Shown one piece after another: positions 52,201 to 60,708 of a DNA stretch of 64,000 nt. The stretch is from Palsa-506 sp963786975 (lineage in GTDB: Bacteria; Actinomycetota; Actinomycetes; Streptosporangiales; Streptosporangiaceae): positions 575,895-639,894 of the forward strand of contig CAWBBE010000004.1 of the NCBI GenBank assembly GCA_963786975.1, given 5' to 3'. How positions within the stretch are numbered: the stretch's first letter is position 1; the number at the start of each line of letters is the position of its first letter. The notes under the pieces were generated by a model that saw only the letters and a program-made list of their open reading frames with translations, did not search any database and was not told where the DNA came from. The position numbers and the translations under genes are program-made.

Positions 52201-52532
52201 CAGTCCCCGCCGTCAGGCCGGGCCGTGCATCGCAGTCCGTGCCGGCCATCTCCGGCGCGGCCGGCCGGGGGTGCGGCCCGTGACTCACGGCCCTGCGGTT
52301 ACGGGACCGTCGCCGGCACGTCGGCCATGGTGGCGGGCTTTCGGGGCCGCCCACGGGCGGGCCGGGCGCACGCGGAGGCTGGCTAGGCCCGCCCGTAGCC
52401 AGGACAATGGGAGCAGAACGGGTCCGCCGGGCCGGCCCGCCGTGCGAACGCGGGCCCGGCCCGGGCCAAGGGGAGCCGGGTGGGTTCCGGACGCGCTGTC
52501 ACGAGCGGGATGCCCGCCGATTGGGGAGCATG

Positions 52533-54017
52533 ATGGTTGCGCGCAGGACCGGGCAGCCGGGCGCGATGGGCGCCCGCGAGACGCTCGCCGTCCTGCTTGA
52601 CCGCGGGACGTTCAGTTCCTGGGACATCCCGCCCGCCGAGGCCAGGCAGGATCGGGCGTATGCCGCTGAGCTGGCCGCCGCCCGGGACAAGACCGGGCTG
52701 GATGAGTCGGTGATCACCGGCTCGGGCCGGATCCGGGGGCGCGCGGTAGCGTTGGCGGCGTCGGAGTTCGCCTTCCTCGGCGGCTCCATCGGGGTGGCGG
52801 CGGGCCAGCGGCTGGTAGCGGCCATCGACCGGGCGGCCGCGCAGCGGCTCCCGCTGATCGCGCTGCCCGCCTCGGGCGGGACACGCATGCAGGAAGGCAC
52901 GGCCGCCTTCTTGCAGATGGCCAAGATCACCGCGGCGATCGGCGCGTACCGGGCGGCCCGCCTGCCCTGCCTGGCTTATCTGCGGCATCCGACCACGGGC
53001 GGGGTGTTCGCCTCCTGGGGATCGCTCGGGCACATCACCGCGGCCGAGCCGGGGGCGCTGATCGGCTTCCTCGGCCCGCGCGTGCTCACCACCTTGCACG
53101 GCGCCCCGCTGCCCGAGGGCGTGCAGACCGCCGAGAACCTGCACGCCTGCGGCCTGGTCGACGCGGTGGTCGGGCCGCGGGAGCTGGCCGGGTTCGTCGA
53201 CAGGGTGCTGGCCGTCGCCGCCGCGCGGCGGCGCAGCGTGCCCCGGCCGCCCGCCGGGCAAGTCCAGCCGTGCCCCGCCTGGGAGTCGGTGCTGCGCACC
53301 CGCAGCGCGGGCCGGCCTGGCGTGCACCAGCTGCTCGCGGCGGCCGGCGTGGAGGTGGTGATGCTGCAGGAGAACACGATCGTGCTGGCCCTGGCCCGGT
53401 TCAGCGGCAACCCGTGCGTGCTGGTGGGCCAGGACCGGCTGGCCCCCGTCCCCGGGCCGGCCGCGATGCGGCTGGCCCGGCGCGGCATGCGGGTGGCCGC
53501 GGAGCTGCGGCTGCCGCTGGTCACCGTCATCGACACCACCGGTGCCGAGCTGTCGCAGCAGGCCGAGGAGGGCGGGCTGGCCGCCGAACTGGCCGCGACC
53601 CTGGCCGAGATGGTAAGCCTGGACGTGCCCACCGTGTCGCTGCTGCTCGGCCAGGGCGCGGGCGGCGCGGCGCTCGCCTTGTTCCCCGCCGACCGGGTGC
53701 TCGCGCTCCAGCACGGCTGGCTGGCGGCCCTGCCCCCGGAAGGCGCCAGCGCCATCCTCTACCGCGACGCCCGGCATGCGGCCGAGCTGGCCGCCCGGCA
53801 GCGGATCTGCGCCCCGGACCTGGCCGCGGACGGCCTAGTCGACACGGTGATCGCCGAGGATCCGCAGCAGCCCGGGCTGGCCTGCGAGCGGGCCGCCGCG
53901 GAACTGGCCTGGGAACTCGGCCGGGTCGACGCCGACGCCGACGGCGACGGAGCGGCCCGGCTGGCCGGCCGGCTCGCCCGCCACCGCCGGGCCGGCGCCG
54001 CCCCGCGCGGTCGCTGA
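52533..54017 (+). CDS. Acyl-CoA carboxylase carboxyltransferase, beta and alpha domains in one chain
   Basis: 494 residues from the second of two tandem ATGs (52533), with GGGGAG four bases upstream. N-half AccD-like: FSSWDIPPAEARQD, GGSIGVAAGQRLVAAIDRAA, LPASGGTRMQEGTAAFLQMA, PTTGGVFASWGSLGHITAAE. C-half AccA-like: VIDTTGAELSQQAEEGGLAA, LLLGQGAGGAALALFPADRV, LPPEGASAILYRD. It transfers carboxyl from biotin to an acyl-CoA. No biotin carboxylase or carrier gene is next to it, so the other subunits lie elsewhere. Confidence 0.9.
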   Translation: MVARRTGQPGAMGARETLAVLLDRGTFSSWDIPPAEARQDRAYAAELAAARDKTGLDESVITGSGRIRGRAVALAASEFAFLGGSIGVAAGQRLVAAIDRAAAQRLPLIALPASGGTRMQEGTAAFLQMAKITAAIGAYRAARLPCLAYLRHPTTGGVFASWGSLGHITAAEPGALIGFLGPRVLTTLHGAPLPEGVQTAENLHACGLVDAVVGPRELAGFVDRVLAVAAARRRSVPRPPAGQVQPCPAWESVLRTRSAGRPGVHQLLAAAGVEVVMLQENTIVLALARFSGNPCVLVGQDRLAPVPGPAAMRLARRGMRVAAELRLPLVTVIDTTGAELSQQAEEGGLAAELAATLAEMVSLDVPTVSLLLGQGAGGAALALFPADRVLALQHGWLAALPPEGASAILYRDARHAAELAARQRICAPDLAADGLVDTVIAEDPQQPGLACERAAAELAWELGRVDADADGDGAARLAGRLARHRRAGAAPRGR

Positions 54018-54251
54018 GGGCGCTCGGCTGGTCGTGCAGCCAGCGGCCGCAGCAATCTGACTTCGCACAGTCGGGGCAGCGCGGCTCGGGGCAGTCTCCC
54101 AGGTCGGGCCAGTGAGGCGAGCACGCGGGTCGTCGCCGGACTTCTCGAGGGGCCTGCGAAAGGGCCGACCCGCTCAGCCAGCCCGGTAATTCGGGTGCGT
54201 TTGCGTCTCGCGGGTGGGCGGCTCGGCGAAACCGATGCGAGAATCGCGGTC

Positions 54252-54617
54252 GTGACGGGTCCATACGCAACGGCGATCATGGCGGTGGCTTTTCTGCTCG
54301 CGGCCTGGGCCTTCGGGCTTGTCCTGGCCAACCGGCCGCCCGGTGTTCCGCTGCTGGCGGGAGGCGCGGTGCTTGAGGTGCTGCTCATCGGCTTCCTCAT
54401 CGGCGGCATCGTTCAGATGGCCGGGAGCCACCGGAACTTCGCCCGGGCCGAGTTCGTGATGTACCTGCTGGCGTGCGTGGTCATCCCGCCGGCCGCCGTG
54501 GCGTGGGGGTGGGAGGAGCGGAGCCGGGCGGGCACGGCCGTGCTTGCCGTGGCGTTCCTGATCATGCCGGTGATGGTGATCCGGGTGCAGCAGGTCTGGG
54601 CTGGTCCCGTTGGCTGA
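54252..54617 (+). CDS. Four-helix membrane protein of an overlapping gene pair
   Basis: 121 residues from GTG 54252 (a longer in-frame start at 54195 is possible). Helices: TAIMAVAFLLAAWAFGLVLA, GGAVLEVLLIGFLIGGIVQM, FVMYLLACVVIPPAAVAWGW, AVLAVAFLIMPVMVIRVQQV. No known domain. The stop overlaps the TTG start of the following membrane gene by 8 bp. Conserved pairs of this type are widespread in actinomycetes without assigned roles. Confidence 0.65.
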   Translation: MTGPYATAIMAVAFLLAAWAFGLVLANRPPGVPLLAGGAVLEVLLIGFLIGGIVQMAGSHRNFARAEFVMYLLACVVIPPAAVAWGWEERSRAGTAVLAVAFLIMPVMVIRVQQVWAGPVG

Positions 54618-55020
54618 GACCGGCGGCCGAGGGCCGGCCCGGTCGACCGGCCGCGGGTTCGGCCGGGTGCTGGTCGCTGTTTATGGCCTGTTCGCCTTCG
54701 CGGCGTCCGCCCGTTCGGCGGTCCAGATCGCAACCAAGTTCCACCAGGCGCCGCTGGCGTACCTGCTGTCCGCGTTCGCGGCTGTCGTGTACGTGGTCGC
54801 GACGGTGTCGCTGGCCCGGGGGGACGCTGCCTCGCGGCGGGTTGCCACCGTGGCGATCAGCACCGAGCTGGCCGGGGTGATCACGGTAGGGGCGGCGAGC
54901 GAGCTGTTCTCCGGGGCGTTCCCGGACGCAACGGTGTGGACCGGGTTCGGCAGCGGCTACGGCTTCGTTCCCTTGGTGCTGCCGTTCGTCGGCCTGTGGT
55001 GGCTGCGCCACACGCGCTGA
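54610..55020 (+). CDS. Membrane protein, second of an overlapping pair
   Basis: 136 residues, TTG start at 54610 inside the end of the previous gene. Helices around VLVAVYGLFAFAASARSAVQ, PLAYLLSAFAAVVYVVATVS, VATVAISTELAGVITVGAAS and FVPLVLPFVGLWWLRH. Polar residues RSAVQIATKFHQAPLAY between helices 1 and 2 are the likely functional part. No family known to me. Confidence 0.65.
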   Translation: MAETGGRGPARSTGRGFGRVLVAVYGLFAFAASARSAVQIATKFHQAPLAYLLSAFAAVVYVVATVSLARGDAASRRVATVAISTELAGVITVGAASELFSGAFPDATVWTGFGSGYGFVPLVLPFVGLWWLRHTR

Positions 55021-55608
55021 ACCGCTCGCCGTCAGCGGCAATCGCGCAACAGCTCCGTGGCCAGGCCCTTCCGGTAAGGACTGCATCCTCAAGGAGGGCT
55101 GATGACATCGGTTCCGACGGCCGCGGGCTGACCACTGGCCCTTCCAGTGGTCGGCTAAGGCCTTTTGCGGGCAAGCGAGCGCAACGGGCACTTCGCGAAC
55201 CGCTGCCAGCAGTCTCCGCGGGCTCTGGCTCCCCGTGCACCTGCACGTTCTGGCCGAGCCGCACAACCTGGCGCTAAGCGGGATCACGATCCGGCAAGCT
55301 GCCGGGACGTTGTTTTGGAACGCCATCGGGCATCTCAGCCACGCACTGCCTTGCCGCGATGACGGCCGTTCGCGCCAGCTGGGCCATGGCCGTGTCCGGG
55401 CCGCGCCGGATCCGCCTCATTGAGCGCCTGCGGGCTTGAGCAAAGGACGCCCAGGGGCGGGCCGGATGGAATGTTCTGGCTGTCCGGCGTAGGGCCCTGC
55501 TGGCTCGGCAGGACCGCGCGGTAATTCTCCCCGGCGACTGCCATGACCGGGCGTATCCCGGCTCGGCGGCAGTGACCCTGGCCGGCTGGCTGAGGGCAGA
55601 ATTGCCTG
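55021..55608. other. 588-bp gene-free region
   Basis: Short frames exist on both strands, none with a start, ribosome site and protein-like content together. The last ~50 bp must hold the promoter of the K+ channel-like gene; no consensus is clear. Confidence 0.4.
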
Positions 55609-56601
55609 GTGGGCAATGTCCGGAGGATCCAGCTTGCGCTGCTGGCGGTGGTCGCAGTCGTGGTGGCCGGCAGCGTCGGCTACGTCGTGCTCGGATTCAG
55701 CCTGCTCGATGCGGTCTACCAGACGGTCACGACGATTACCACGGTCGGGTTCCGCGAGGTCCGTCCGCTGGGCGCGGGAGGGAAGATCTTCACGATCGTC
55801 CTGATCGTCGCCGGGGTCGGCACGGCACTGTACGCGTTTAGCGTGGTACTCGAATCGCTGGTGGAAGGTCACCTGCGCCAGCATTTCGAAAGGCGCCGGA
55901 TGGAACGTGACATAGCCCGCATGAGCGGGCACACTATCGTCTGCGGGTGGGGCAGGGTGGGCCGCTCGGTGGCCGGCTACCTGGCCGGGCAGGGCGCCGC
56001 TGTCGTCGTGGTCGACCTCGACCCGCAGCGGGCAGCAGCGACCGGGCATCCAGCGCTGCAGGGGGACGTCACCGACGACGAGGTGCTGCGCAAGGCGGGC
56101 GTCATGCGGGCCAGGGCCCTGGTCACCGCGATCAACACCGACGCGGAGAACGTCTACGTTACGTTGTCCGCCCGGGCACTGCGCCCTGACCTCATCATCA
56201 TCGCGCGAGCCCGCACCGAGGCGTCGGAGCCGAAGCTGCTACGGGCAGGCGCAACCCGGGTCGTGAATCCGCAGCTGATCGGCGGCCAGCGGATCGCGGC
56301 GGCCGCATTGCAGCCCAACGTGGTGGAGTTCCTTGACGTCGTGATGCATGACGGGAGCCTGGAGTTCCGCCTGGAGGAGGTATCGGTGCGGGCCGGCTCC
56401 CGGCTTGCCGGACGCACCCTGCAGCAAGCGAATGCCGGCGAGACGGCTGGGGCGCTGGTGCTCGCGCTCCGCGGCCGCGACGGAACATTCCTGGCCAACC
56501 CGGCGGCGCAAACCCCGATCGAGGCGGGGCACGTGCTGATCGCCATCGGCACCCAGCAACAACTGACCGCCCTGCAGCACGCCGCACACCGGGCCGGCTG
56601 A
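55609..56601 (+). CDS. Two-helix potassium-channel-like protein with RCK (TrkA) domains
   Basis: 330 residues, GTG start 55609. TM1 IQLALLAVVAVVVAGSVGYV, pore loop AVYQTVTTITTVGFREVRPL, TM2 IFTIVLIVAGVGTALYAFSV, then an RCK domain VCGWGRVGRSVAGYLAGQGA with VVVVDLDPQRAAAT, and a TrkA-C lobe (SRLAGRTLQQANAG...VLIAIGTQQQLTAL). The filter reads TVGFRE, where channels have TVG[YF]G-[DE], so Arg replaces the last filter glycine. That casts doubt on K+ conduction, though the rest is intact. Confidence 0.85.
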   Translation: MGNVRRIQLALLAVVAVVVAGSVGYVVLGFSLLDAVYQTVTTITTVGFREVRPLGAGGKIFTIVLIVAGVGTALYAFSVVLESLVEGHLRQHFERRRMERDIARMSGHTIVCGWGRVGRSVAGYLAGQGAAVVVVDLDPQRAAATGHPALQGDVTDDEVLRKAGVMRARALVTAINTDAENVYVTLSARALRPDLIIIARARTEASEPKLLRAGATRVVNPQLIGGQRIAAAALQPNVVEFLDVVMHDGSLEFRLEEVSVRAGSRLAGRTLQQANAGETAGALVLALRGRDGTFLANPAAQTPIEAGHVLIAIGTQQQLTALQHAAHRAG

Positions 56602-56999
56602 ACAACTTCCCGGCCAACCCAGATCAATCAGCCCGCAGAGGCCCCCGGCTCAGGGGATTGCCAACTGTGGCAGAACAATGATGGGTCACTGGTCTGGCTA
56701 GTGGGTTCCGCGGCGACCGGCACCGGCGCCTCCTCGCGGCCATGCAAGGTGTCGTGGAAGCCCGCAGTACTGACGCGCTTGCAGGTCTGTGATGGAGGCG
56801 GAGGTGACCGCGGCCGACCTGCTGGTGCTGGCTCCGTGGCTGATCTTCGGGTCGGTTTCGCAGCGATCTGCTGTCGCCTACTCACCCGCCGCCGCCTTTT
56901 CGCCGGCACCGCCCCGGTGGCCGGTGATGGGTACCCGGGCTGGGCATGGGCTGCAGCTGGGTGCGCCATCCGTGCTTGCCCGCCATCGACCCGCTTTTC
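56602..56999. other. Gene-free region before repeat copy B
   Basis: No supported frame. Sequence near 56960-57000 loosely resembles the bases before repeat copy A, so the duplication may be slightly longer than marked. Confidence 0.35.
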
Positions 57000-57308
57000 A
57001 CCGGGATCAGCCGGGGATGCGCCCGGGATGTCCACCCGTCCTCCATCGCCCGGACATCGCCGCTCCGCATGGGCGGCCTATCCAGGAGGCAAGGCCTGAT
57101 AGCCAGGCCGCTCACCACACAATGAGGTGATCGCGATGACAGCGGCACCGGGGCCAGCCCACCCAGGTTCGGGATGGACGCCGACGGCCCTGCGCCAGGC
57201 GATCGGCGTTCTCCGATACCTCCAGGAGGAGAATATGCGCGCTTCGGAAGCTATCTGCCGTCCCATAGGCGCACCGCGTCCGCGCCCACGAACAGCGGTG
57301 CCCGCTGG
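57000..57308 (+). repeat. ~305-bp dispersed repeat, copy B
   Basis: Direct repeat of 29715-30022 with about one mismatch in ten bases and a few short indels. Carries the start of the small ORF 57136. Confidence 0.8.
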
Positions 57309-57360
57309 CCCGGCCGGTCCCGCAGCTTCCACCACTGAACGTGCTGAGCGGGTCAGCTGA
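57136..57360 (+). CDS. Small hypothetical protein carried by the 305-bp repeat (74 aa)
   Basis: ATG 57136, GAGG eight bases upstream as in copy A. WTPTALRQAIGVLRYLQEEN MRASEAICRPIGAPRPR matches the protein at 29849; the tail (STTERAERVS) is unrelated to copy A. Either a mobile small gene or the fossil start of a longer gene. Confidence 0.45.
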   Translation: MTAAPGPAHPGSGWTPTALRQAIGVLRYLQEENMRASEAICRPIGAPRPRPRTAVPAGPAGPAASTTERAERVS

Positions 57361-57387
57361 CTGCGGAACATTTCCTTGCTGGTCTCA

Positions 57388-57625
57388 TTACGGTGCGATG
57401 TTGTGGTTGAGCCGGAGGACGTTGCCCCGGGCGTAGCGGCGCTTGGGCGCGGCCAGGCGCTGGCCGGCGCGCGTGCCGTGGACGGGCGCCCGGTCGCTGC
57501 CGGGTCGGGGTCTTCGGCTGCCATGAAGTTGACATGGTGGCCGCCGGTGGCTAGCGCCGCCATGTCCGCCGCGAGCCCGCGGATGAATGCCGCGCGCGAC
57601 GCCGCGCTGGCCGGTGCCGGGACGG
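57388..57625 (-). pseudogene. Berberine-bridge-type FAD oxidoreductase, C-terminal fragment
   Basis: Over two frames the minus strand reads AAFIRGLAADMAALATGGHH VNFMAAEDPDP and ends RYARGNVLRLNHNIAP-stop. The last motif (Y-D-P-x-N-x-F-R-x-N-x-N-I-x-P) is the hallmark end of BBE-type FAD-linked oxidases. The remaining ~380 residues of such enzymes are absent. Confidence 0.7.
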
Positions 57626-57912
57626 TTCTGCAGCCGGCCCAAGGGCAACAGACCGGCACAGTACCTCGTTGCACGGCGACGATCACGGCCGATTGTGTGT
57701 TCCGTGCCTGTTCCGTAAAACGGATGTCCGGCGCGGGAGCTGTCTGCCGTGCCGGGATCCGGCAAGATCACTTCTGTATGGTGCCGCTGCAGGTCAGGGA
57801 TGTGATGGTTGGTGATGGCCCGCACCGGGCGGGCAAAGCCGACGGTGCGTCACACCGTCCGCATCTAGCGTGCCGGATGATCTCCGGCACCGAGGCTGAG
57901 CTGGGGTTTTGC
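57626..57912. other. Gene-free region between FAD-oxidase fragment and tRNA remnant
   Basis: No supported gene on either strand. Confidence 0.35.
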
Positions 57913-57993
57913 TGGTGGCAGGTGTTGGGTTCGAACCAACGTAGGCTAAGCCGACGGTTTTACAGATATCCGCTGACATGCCCTTGACCTGCG
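57913..57993 (-). tRNA. Decayed tRNA-Tyr (GTA) or attachment-site remnant
   Basis: Minus strand. The 3' half is complete: anticodon loop CTGTAAA (GTA), long variable arm GTCGGCTTAGCCTAC, T-arm GTTGG-TTCGAAC-CCAAC, acceptor ACCTGCC, A and encoded CCA. The 5' acceptor CGCAGGT still pairs at 6 of 7 positions, but the D-arm region (21 nt instead of ~25, no stem) and the 5' anticodon stem are broken. It cannot fold as a working tRNA. Integrative elements leave such 3' tRNA copies at their ends. Confidence 0.7.
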
Positions 57994-58176
57994 CAAATGC
58001 ATTTGCCGCACGACTTTTCCCGCATATTCTCCGCCAGCCGCGGCAAGGTCCAGCGTGACAGTCCGCACAGGTCACCGACCAGCCAAAGAGACTCGCGTTC
58101 GGCCATTGCGGCTGACTGGCTCCTGCCACCCGACGGCTTGACCAGGCATCTGGTAGCGCGGGCATCTGCGCCTGTT

Positions 58177-58627
58177 CTACCGGGTCCCGAAGCTGTGCAC
58201 CGCGCCATTGGAGGTGAGGATGAGGTAACCGTCTGGCAGGCCCGCGATGGCCGTCACGGTGGCACGAGCCGGGATCTTGCCGTACAGGGAACCGCGCCAG
58301 GGGGCGTGGAAACCGTCCACTCCGCCGGTGGATTGGAGGATCCAGCAACCGCCGGTAGCAGGGTCGGCGGCCAGTCCGACAGCCCGCATCCCGGCGCGCA
58401 GCTTGCCGGCGTCCGAGCCGTACCACGAAGTCCCGAGGCTGCTTACTGTTTCAGTGGAGTTGCGGACGTAGGTACCCGATCCGACCCGCGCCGAGAGCAC
58501 CGGCCACCAGGAGAGCGCCAGCCGCCCTTGGCATGCGCCTGGCGGGTACGCGCCCGGATAATACGGATTCACCCGCGGGGTCGAAGTGAACGAGCAGCTG
58601 CCTGCGCTTGTTGCGGATGAATCCCAT
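58177..58627 (-). pseudogene. Propeller-repeat hypothetical protein, one frameshift
   Basis: ATG 58627 with GGAGG nine bases upstream encodes MGFIRNKRRQLLVHFDPAG. Near 58570, in a GC run, the frame changes and the product continues NPYYPGAYPPGACQGRLALS, GSDAGKLRAGMRAVGLAADP, YLILTSNGAVHSFGTR. The end is one blade of the 'GYWLVTSDGGVFSFG' kind of repeat, so this is a short, perhaps truncated, relative of secreted propeller proteins. No signal peptide is evident. Low information. Confidence 0.45.
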
Positions 58628-58987
58628 GGCGATCACGCCTCCGGAAGTAATCCACACTGATACATCGGAATATGCTGCTTTTGAGTAGCATGCCGACGTT
58701 AGTCACGAAACTCACAGACCACGGCCTGACGTGTTCCAGGAGCCCTAGCGACCCGGGCCGATGATGGAGGCTGCCCAGGTTGCTGGTGCGCGAAGCACAA
58801 TCGGCGGATCAGGAGGCTGGGGTTCGAGAGTCCCTGCGAGCGCGCCCTGCGAGCGCGCCCAGTTCACGGGCCCTTACCAGACAACAAAATGTCCTCCTTC
58901 CGCTAGACTGGCCGGCCTTTGAGAGATTCCCGAGCTAACCCAGCTAACCCGGTCTTCCGATGCACGCGAAGCAGACCGGGCAGCAAG
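58628..58987. other. Gene-free region
   Basis: No frame with coding character. Contains a tandem tgcgagcgcgccc repeat (two units, 58835-58860). Confidence 0.4.
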
Positions 58988-59260
58988 CTAACCTGCCTCT
59001 TCTCGATTCTCTGGACGGCTCGCCTGGTCCGCTTCCGATGCCTTTGCGATACGGACGAGCTGCCAGATCACGACGCTGAAACCGATGACCGAGATCACCA
59101 CTCCAGCCAGGCTGATCCAGTCCCCCACCTTCATCTTCATCGGCTCCTCAGCCGTGATCTTCGAGAAGGGAAGGGCAACGTTTACTTTGTTCCTCGGCGC
59201 CACGACCCTGGGTGCCGAACGCGATCTCGGTGCCAGGGCGGCGCCCTTGCCGTCGGCCAT
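58988..59260 (-). CDS. Small single-helix membrane protein
   Basis: 90 residues from ATG 59260 with GGGAGG about eight bases upstream. VAPRNKVNVALPFSKITAEE PMKM is followed by one helix (DWISLAGVVISVIGFSVVIW) and a charged C-terminus (KASEADQASRPENREEAG). The 'K-V-x-V-x-L-P-F-S-x-I' segment before the helix recurs in actinobacterial small membrane proteins of unknown role. Neighbours are gene remnants only. Confidence 0.6.
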   Translation of the reverse strand: MADGKGAALAPRSRSAPRVVAPRNKVNVALPFSKITAEEPMKMKVGDWISLAGVVISVIGFSVVIWQLVRIAKASEADQASRPENREEAG

Positions 59261-59653
59261 CTCACAACCTCCCATCAGCCAGCGACGGTGCAGCCACAGG
59301 CCTACATGCCTTCGGGCTACCACCTTCCCGCCAAAGCCGGGTAGACACTCCCAAATCATGGAGCCAGAACCGAACTTCACTTGCCAGCAGGCCCTATGGT
59401 CCTGTCCCGAGCGCCTGCCACGAGCTACGGATTTGTGAGTGCCGTCCCAGCGGTACTTGTGGTGGACTGCCGCCAGGACCGGTGCCGGCGGGCCGGGTAG
59501 CTCGCTACGGATCTGGCGCCGCGCATGAACGCGACCTGCGAACGGCTCGTCGGCACCCTGCACCGGGAGCTCTCGCCGCGATCATGTACTCCCTCTCTTG
59601 CGGCGTCAGCAGACTCATGCGGCGGGCCGGGCCACCCGTCGACATCCTGCCCA
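59261..59653. other. Gap containing an integrase scrap
   Basis: Only a ~70-bp integrase remnant (59515-59583) is recognisable. The plus strand reads APRMNATCERLVGTLHRELS, the segment following the last catalytic residue region of the same integrase family as elsewhere in the window. Confidence 0.55.
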
Positions 59654-60517
59654 TCAGACCACCCCCAATGCCGGACCTGCGTTCGCTGCAGGTTCGATGC
59701 GGTGCCGGCGGATGACCAGGATGATCACCATGATGACGTCGGCCAGGATGAACAGGCCTGCACCCAGGTAGCTCTTGTTCGCGACGACGACGGCGGAGAT
59801 CGTCCCGAAGTCCCACAGGCCGTGCAGTACGCCGGGGACCACCAGCCCGCGGGAGACCCGGCGGGTCAGGTAGAAGAAGTACCCGGCAGCGGCCGTGACC
59901 AGCACCTGGAGCAGCGCCTTGGGGCCTTCGCTGACCAGGTTCGTCGCATGAGCCAGCCCGAATAGCACACAGGTCCACAGCGCCACCTTGGCCTCGGTGA
60001 ACCCGTTGACCCGGAAGGTGGCCACTCCCAGGCCGCGGAACATGCCCTCCTCGGCGAACCCGATCCCCAGCATGGACAGCGCGAACAAGACGATGAACCC
60101 GGCGCTGTGCTTGCCCAGGCCCGGATAGTTCATCCCGGCCAGGGCGGTGACGGCGATGATGACCGGGATGACCCACACCCAGCGGCGAACCGGCCGGTCG
60201 TCAGTGAACACCGGCCGCCACCAGCCGAGCACGCCCACCACCGCGTAGACGAACACCAGCGACACCAACACCGGCACGGTGATGGAGCGCCATAGCTCGT
60301 TGACCCTGGTCGGGGCGGCGTAAGTGATATGCAGTCCCGCCGTCAGCAGCTTGCTGACCCCCTGCACGATCACCAGGTAGACGACGGCGATCACGATAAA
60401 CGCCCACACCGGCAGCCTGCGGATCCCAGCCGTCAGATCAGCGTCTGCCGGACTCGTCACCTGCGCGGCTGCAGCTTCCTTCCAGCCAGAACCCTTTTCC
60501 TCGTCCTCAAGTGCCAC
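59654..60517 (-). CDS. CPBP family intramembrane metalloprotease
   Basis: 287 residues from GTG 60517. Eight hydrophobic segments; motif 1 IGFAEEGMFRGLGVATFRVN (EE...R), motif 2 LFGLAHATNLVSEG (F-x3-H) and motif 3 VPGVLHGLWDFGT (H...D) are complete. The family (Abi/CAAX) processes prenylated or membrane proteins, or confers bacteriocin immunity. Start of the gene borders the third copy of the repeat tail. Confidence 0.9.
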   Translation of the reverse strand: MALEDEEKGSGWKEAAAAQVTSPADADLTAGIRRLPVWAFIVIAVVYLVIVQGVSKLLTAGLHITYAAPTRVNELWRSITVPVLVSLVFVYAVVGVLGWWRPVFTDDRPVRRWVWVIPVIIAVTALAGMNYPGLGKHSAGFIVLFALSMLGIGFAEEGMFRGLGVATFRVNGFTEAKVALWTCVLFGLAHATNLVSEGPKALLQVLVTAAAGYFFYLTRRVSRGLVVPGVLHGLWDFGTISAVVVANKSYLGAGLFILADVIMVIILVIRRHRIEPAANAGPALGVV

Positions 60518-60629
60518 TACTGTCCCCCCGCCCGTGTCCCCCCGCCCGCGAGTAGGCACCACCTGATCGCCCAGTACCTGACTCCAGAGTGCTGACCTGT
60601 CTGTACGCGCCAGTAGGGGCGTTGGTCCT

Positions 60630-60700
60630 GTGCCGCTCGAATATTCGATTGCGTGGCTGACCTGTGCCTTCGCCAGCGGCCAGGGCGCGGTGATAGCTGG
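60630..60700 (+). repeat. Third copy of the 730-bp repeat's tail
   Basis: tgccgctcgaatattcgatt followed by ...tgtgccttcgccagcggcca, matching 62901-62970 and, for the first part, 48609-48654. The core cgaatattcg is a perfect palindrome. It leads directly into the chimeric ORF. Confidence 0.75.
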
Positions 60701-60708
60701 TTGGCCGG

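Noticed and set aside
52383..53777. 464-codon frame antisense to the carboxyltransferase
   Set aside because: Pure shadow of a strongly biased coding frame.
57794..58426. 210-codon minus-strand frame containing GLAYVGSNPTPATSK
   Set aside because: That peptide is the familiar accidental translation of a tRNA 3' half; used instead to locate the tRNA-Tyr remnant.
58835..58860. Tandem tgcgagcgcgccc units as a functional site
   Set aside because: Only two units, GC-rich and in a gene-free region; chance or local duplication.
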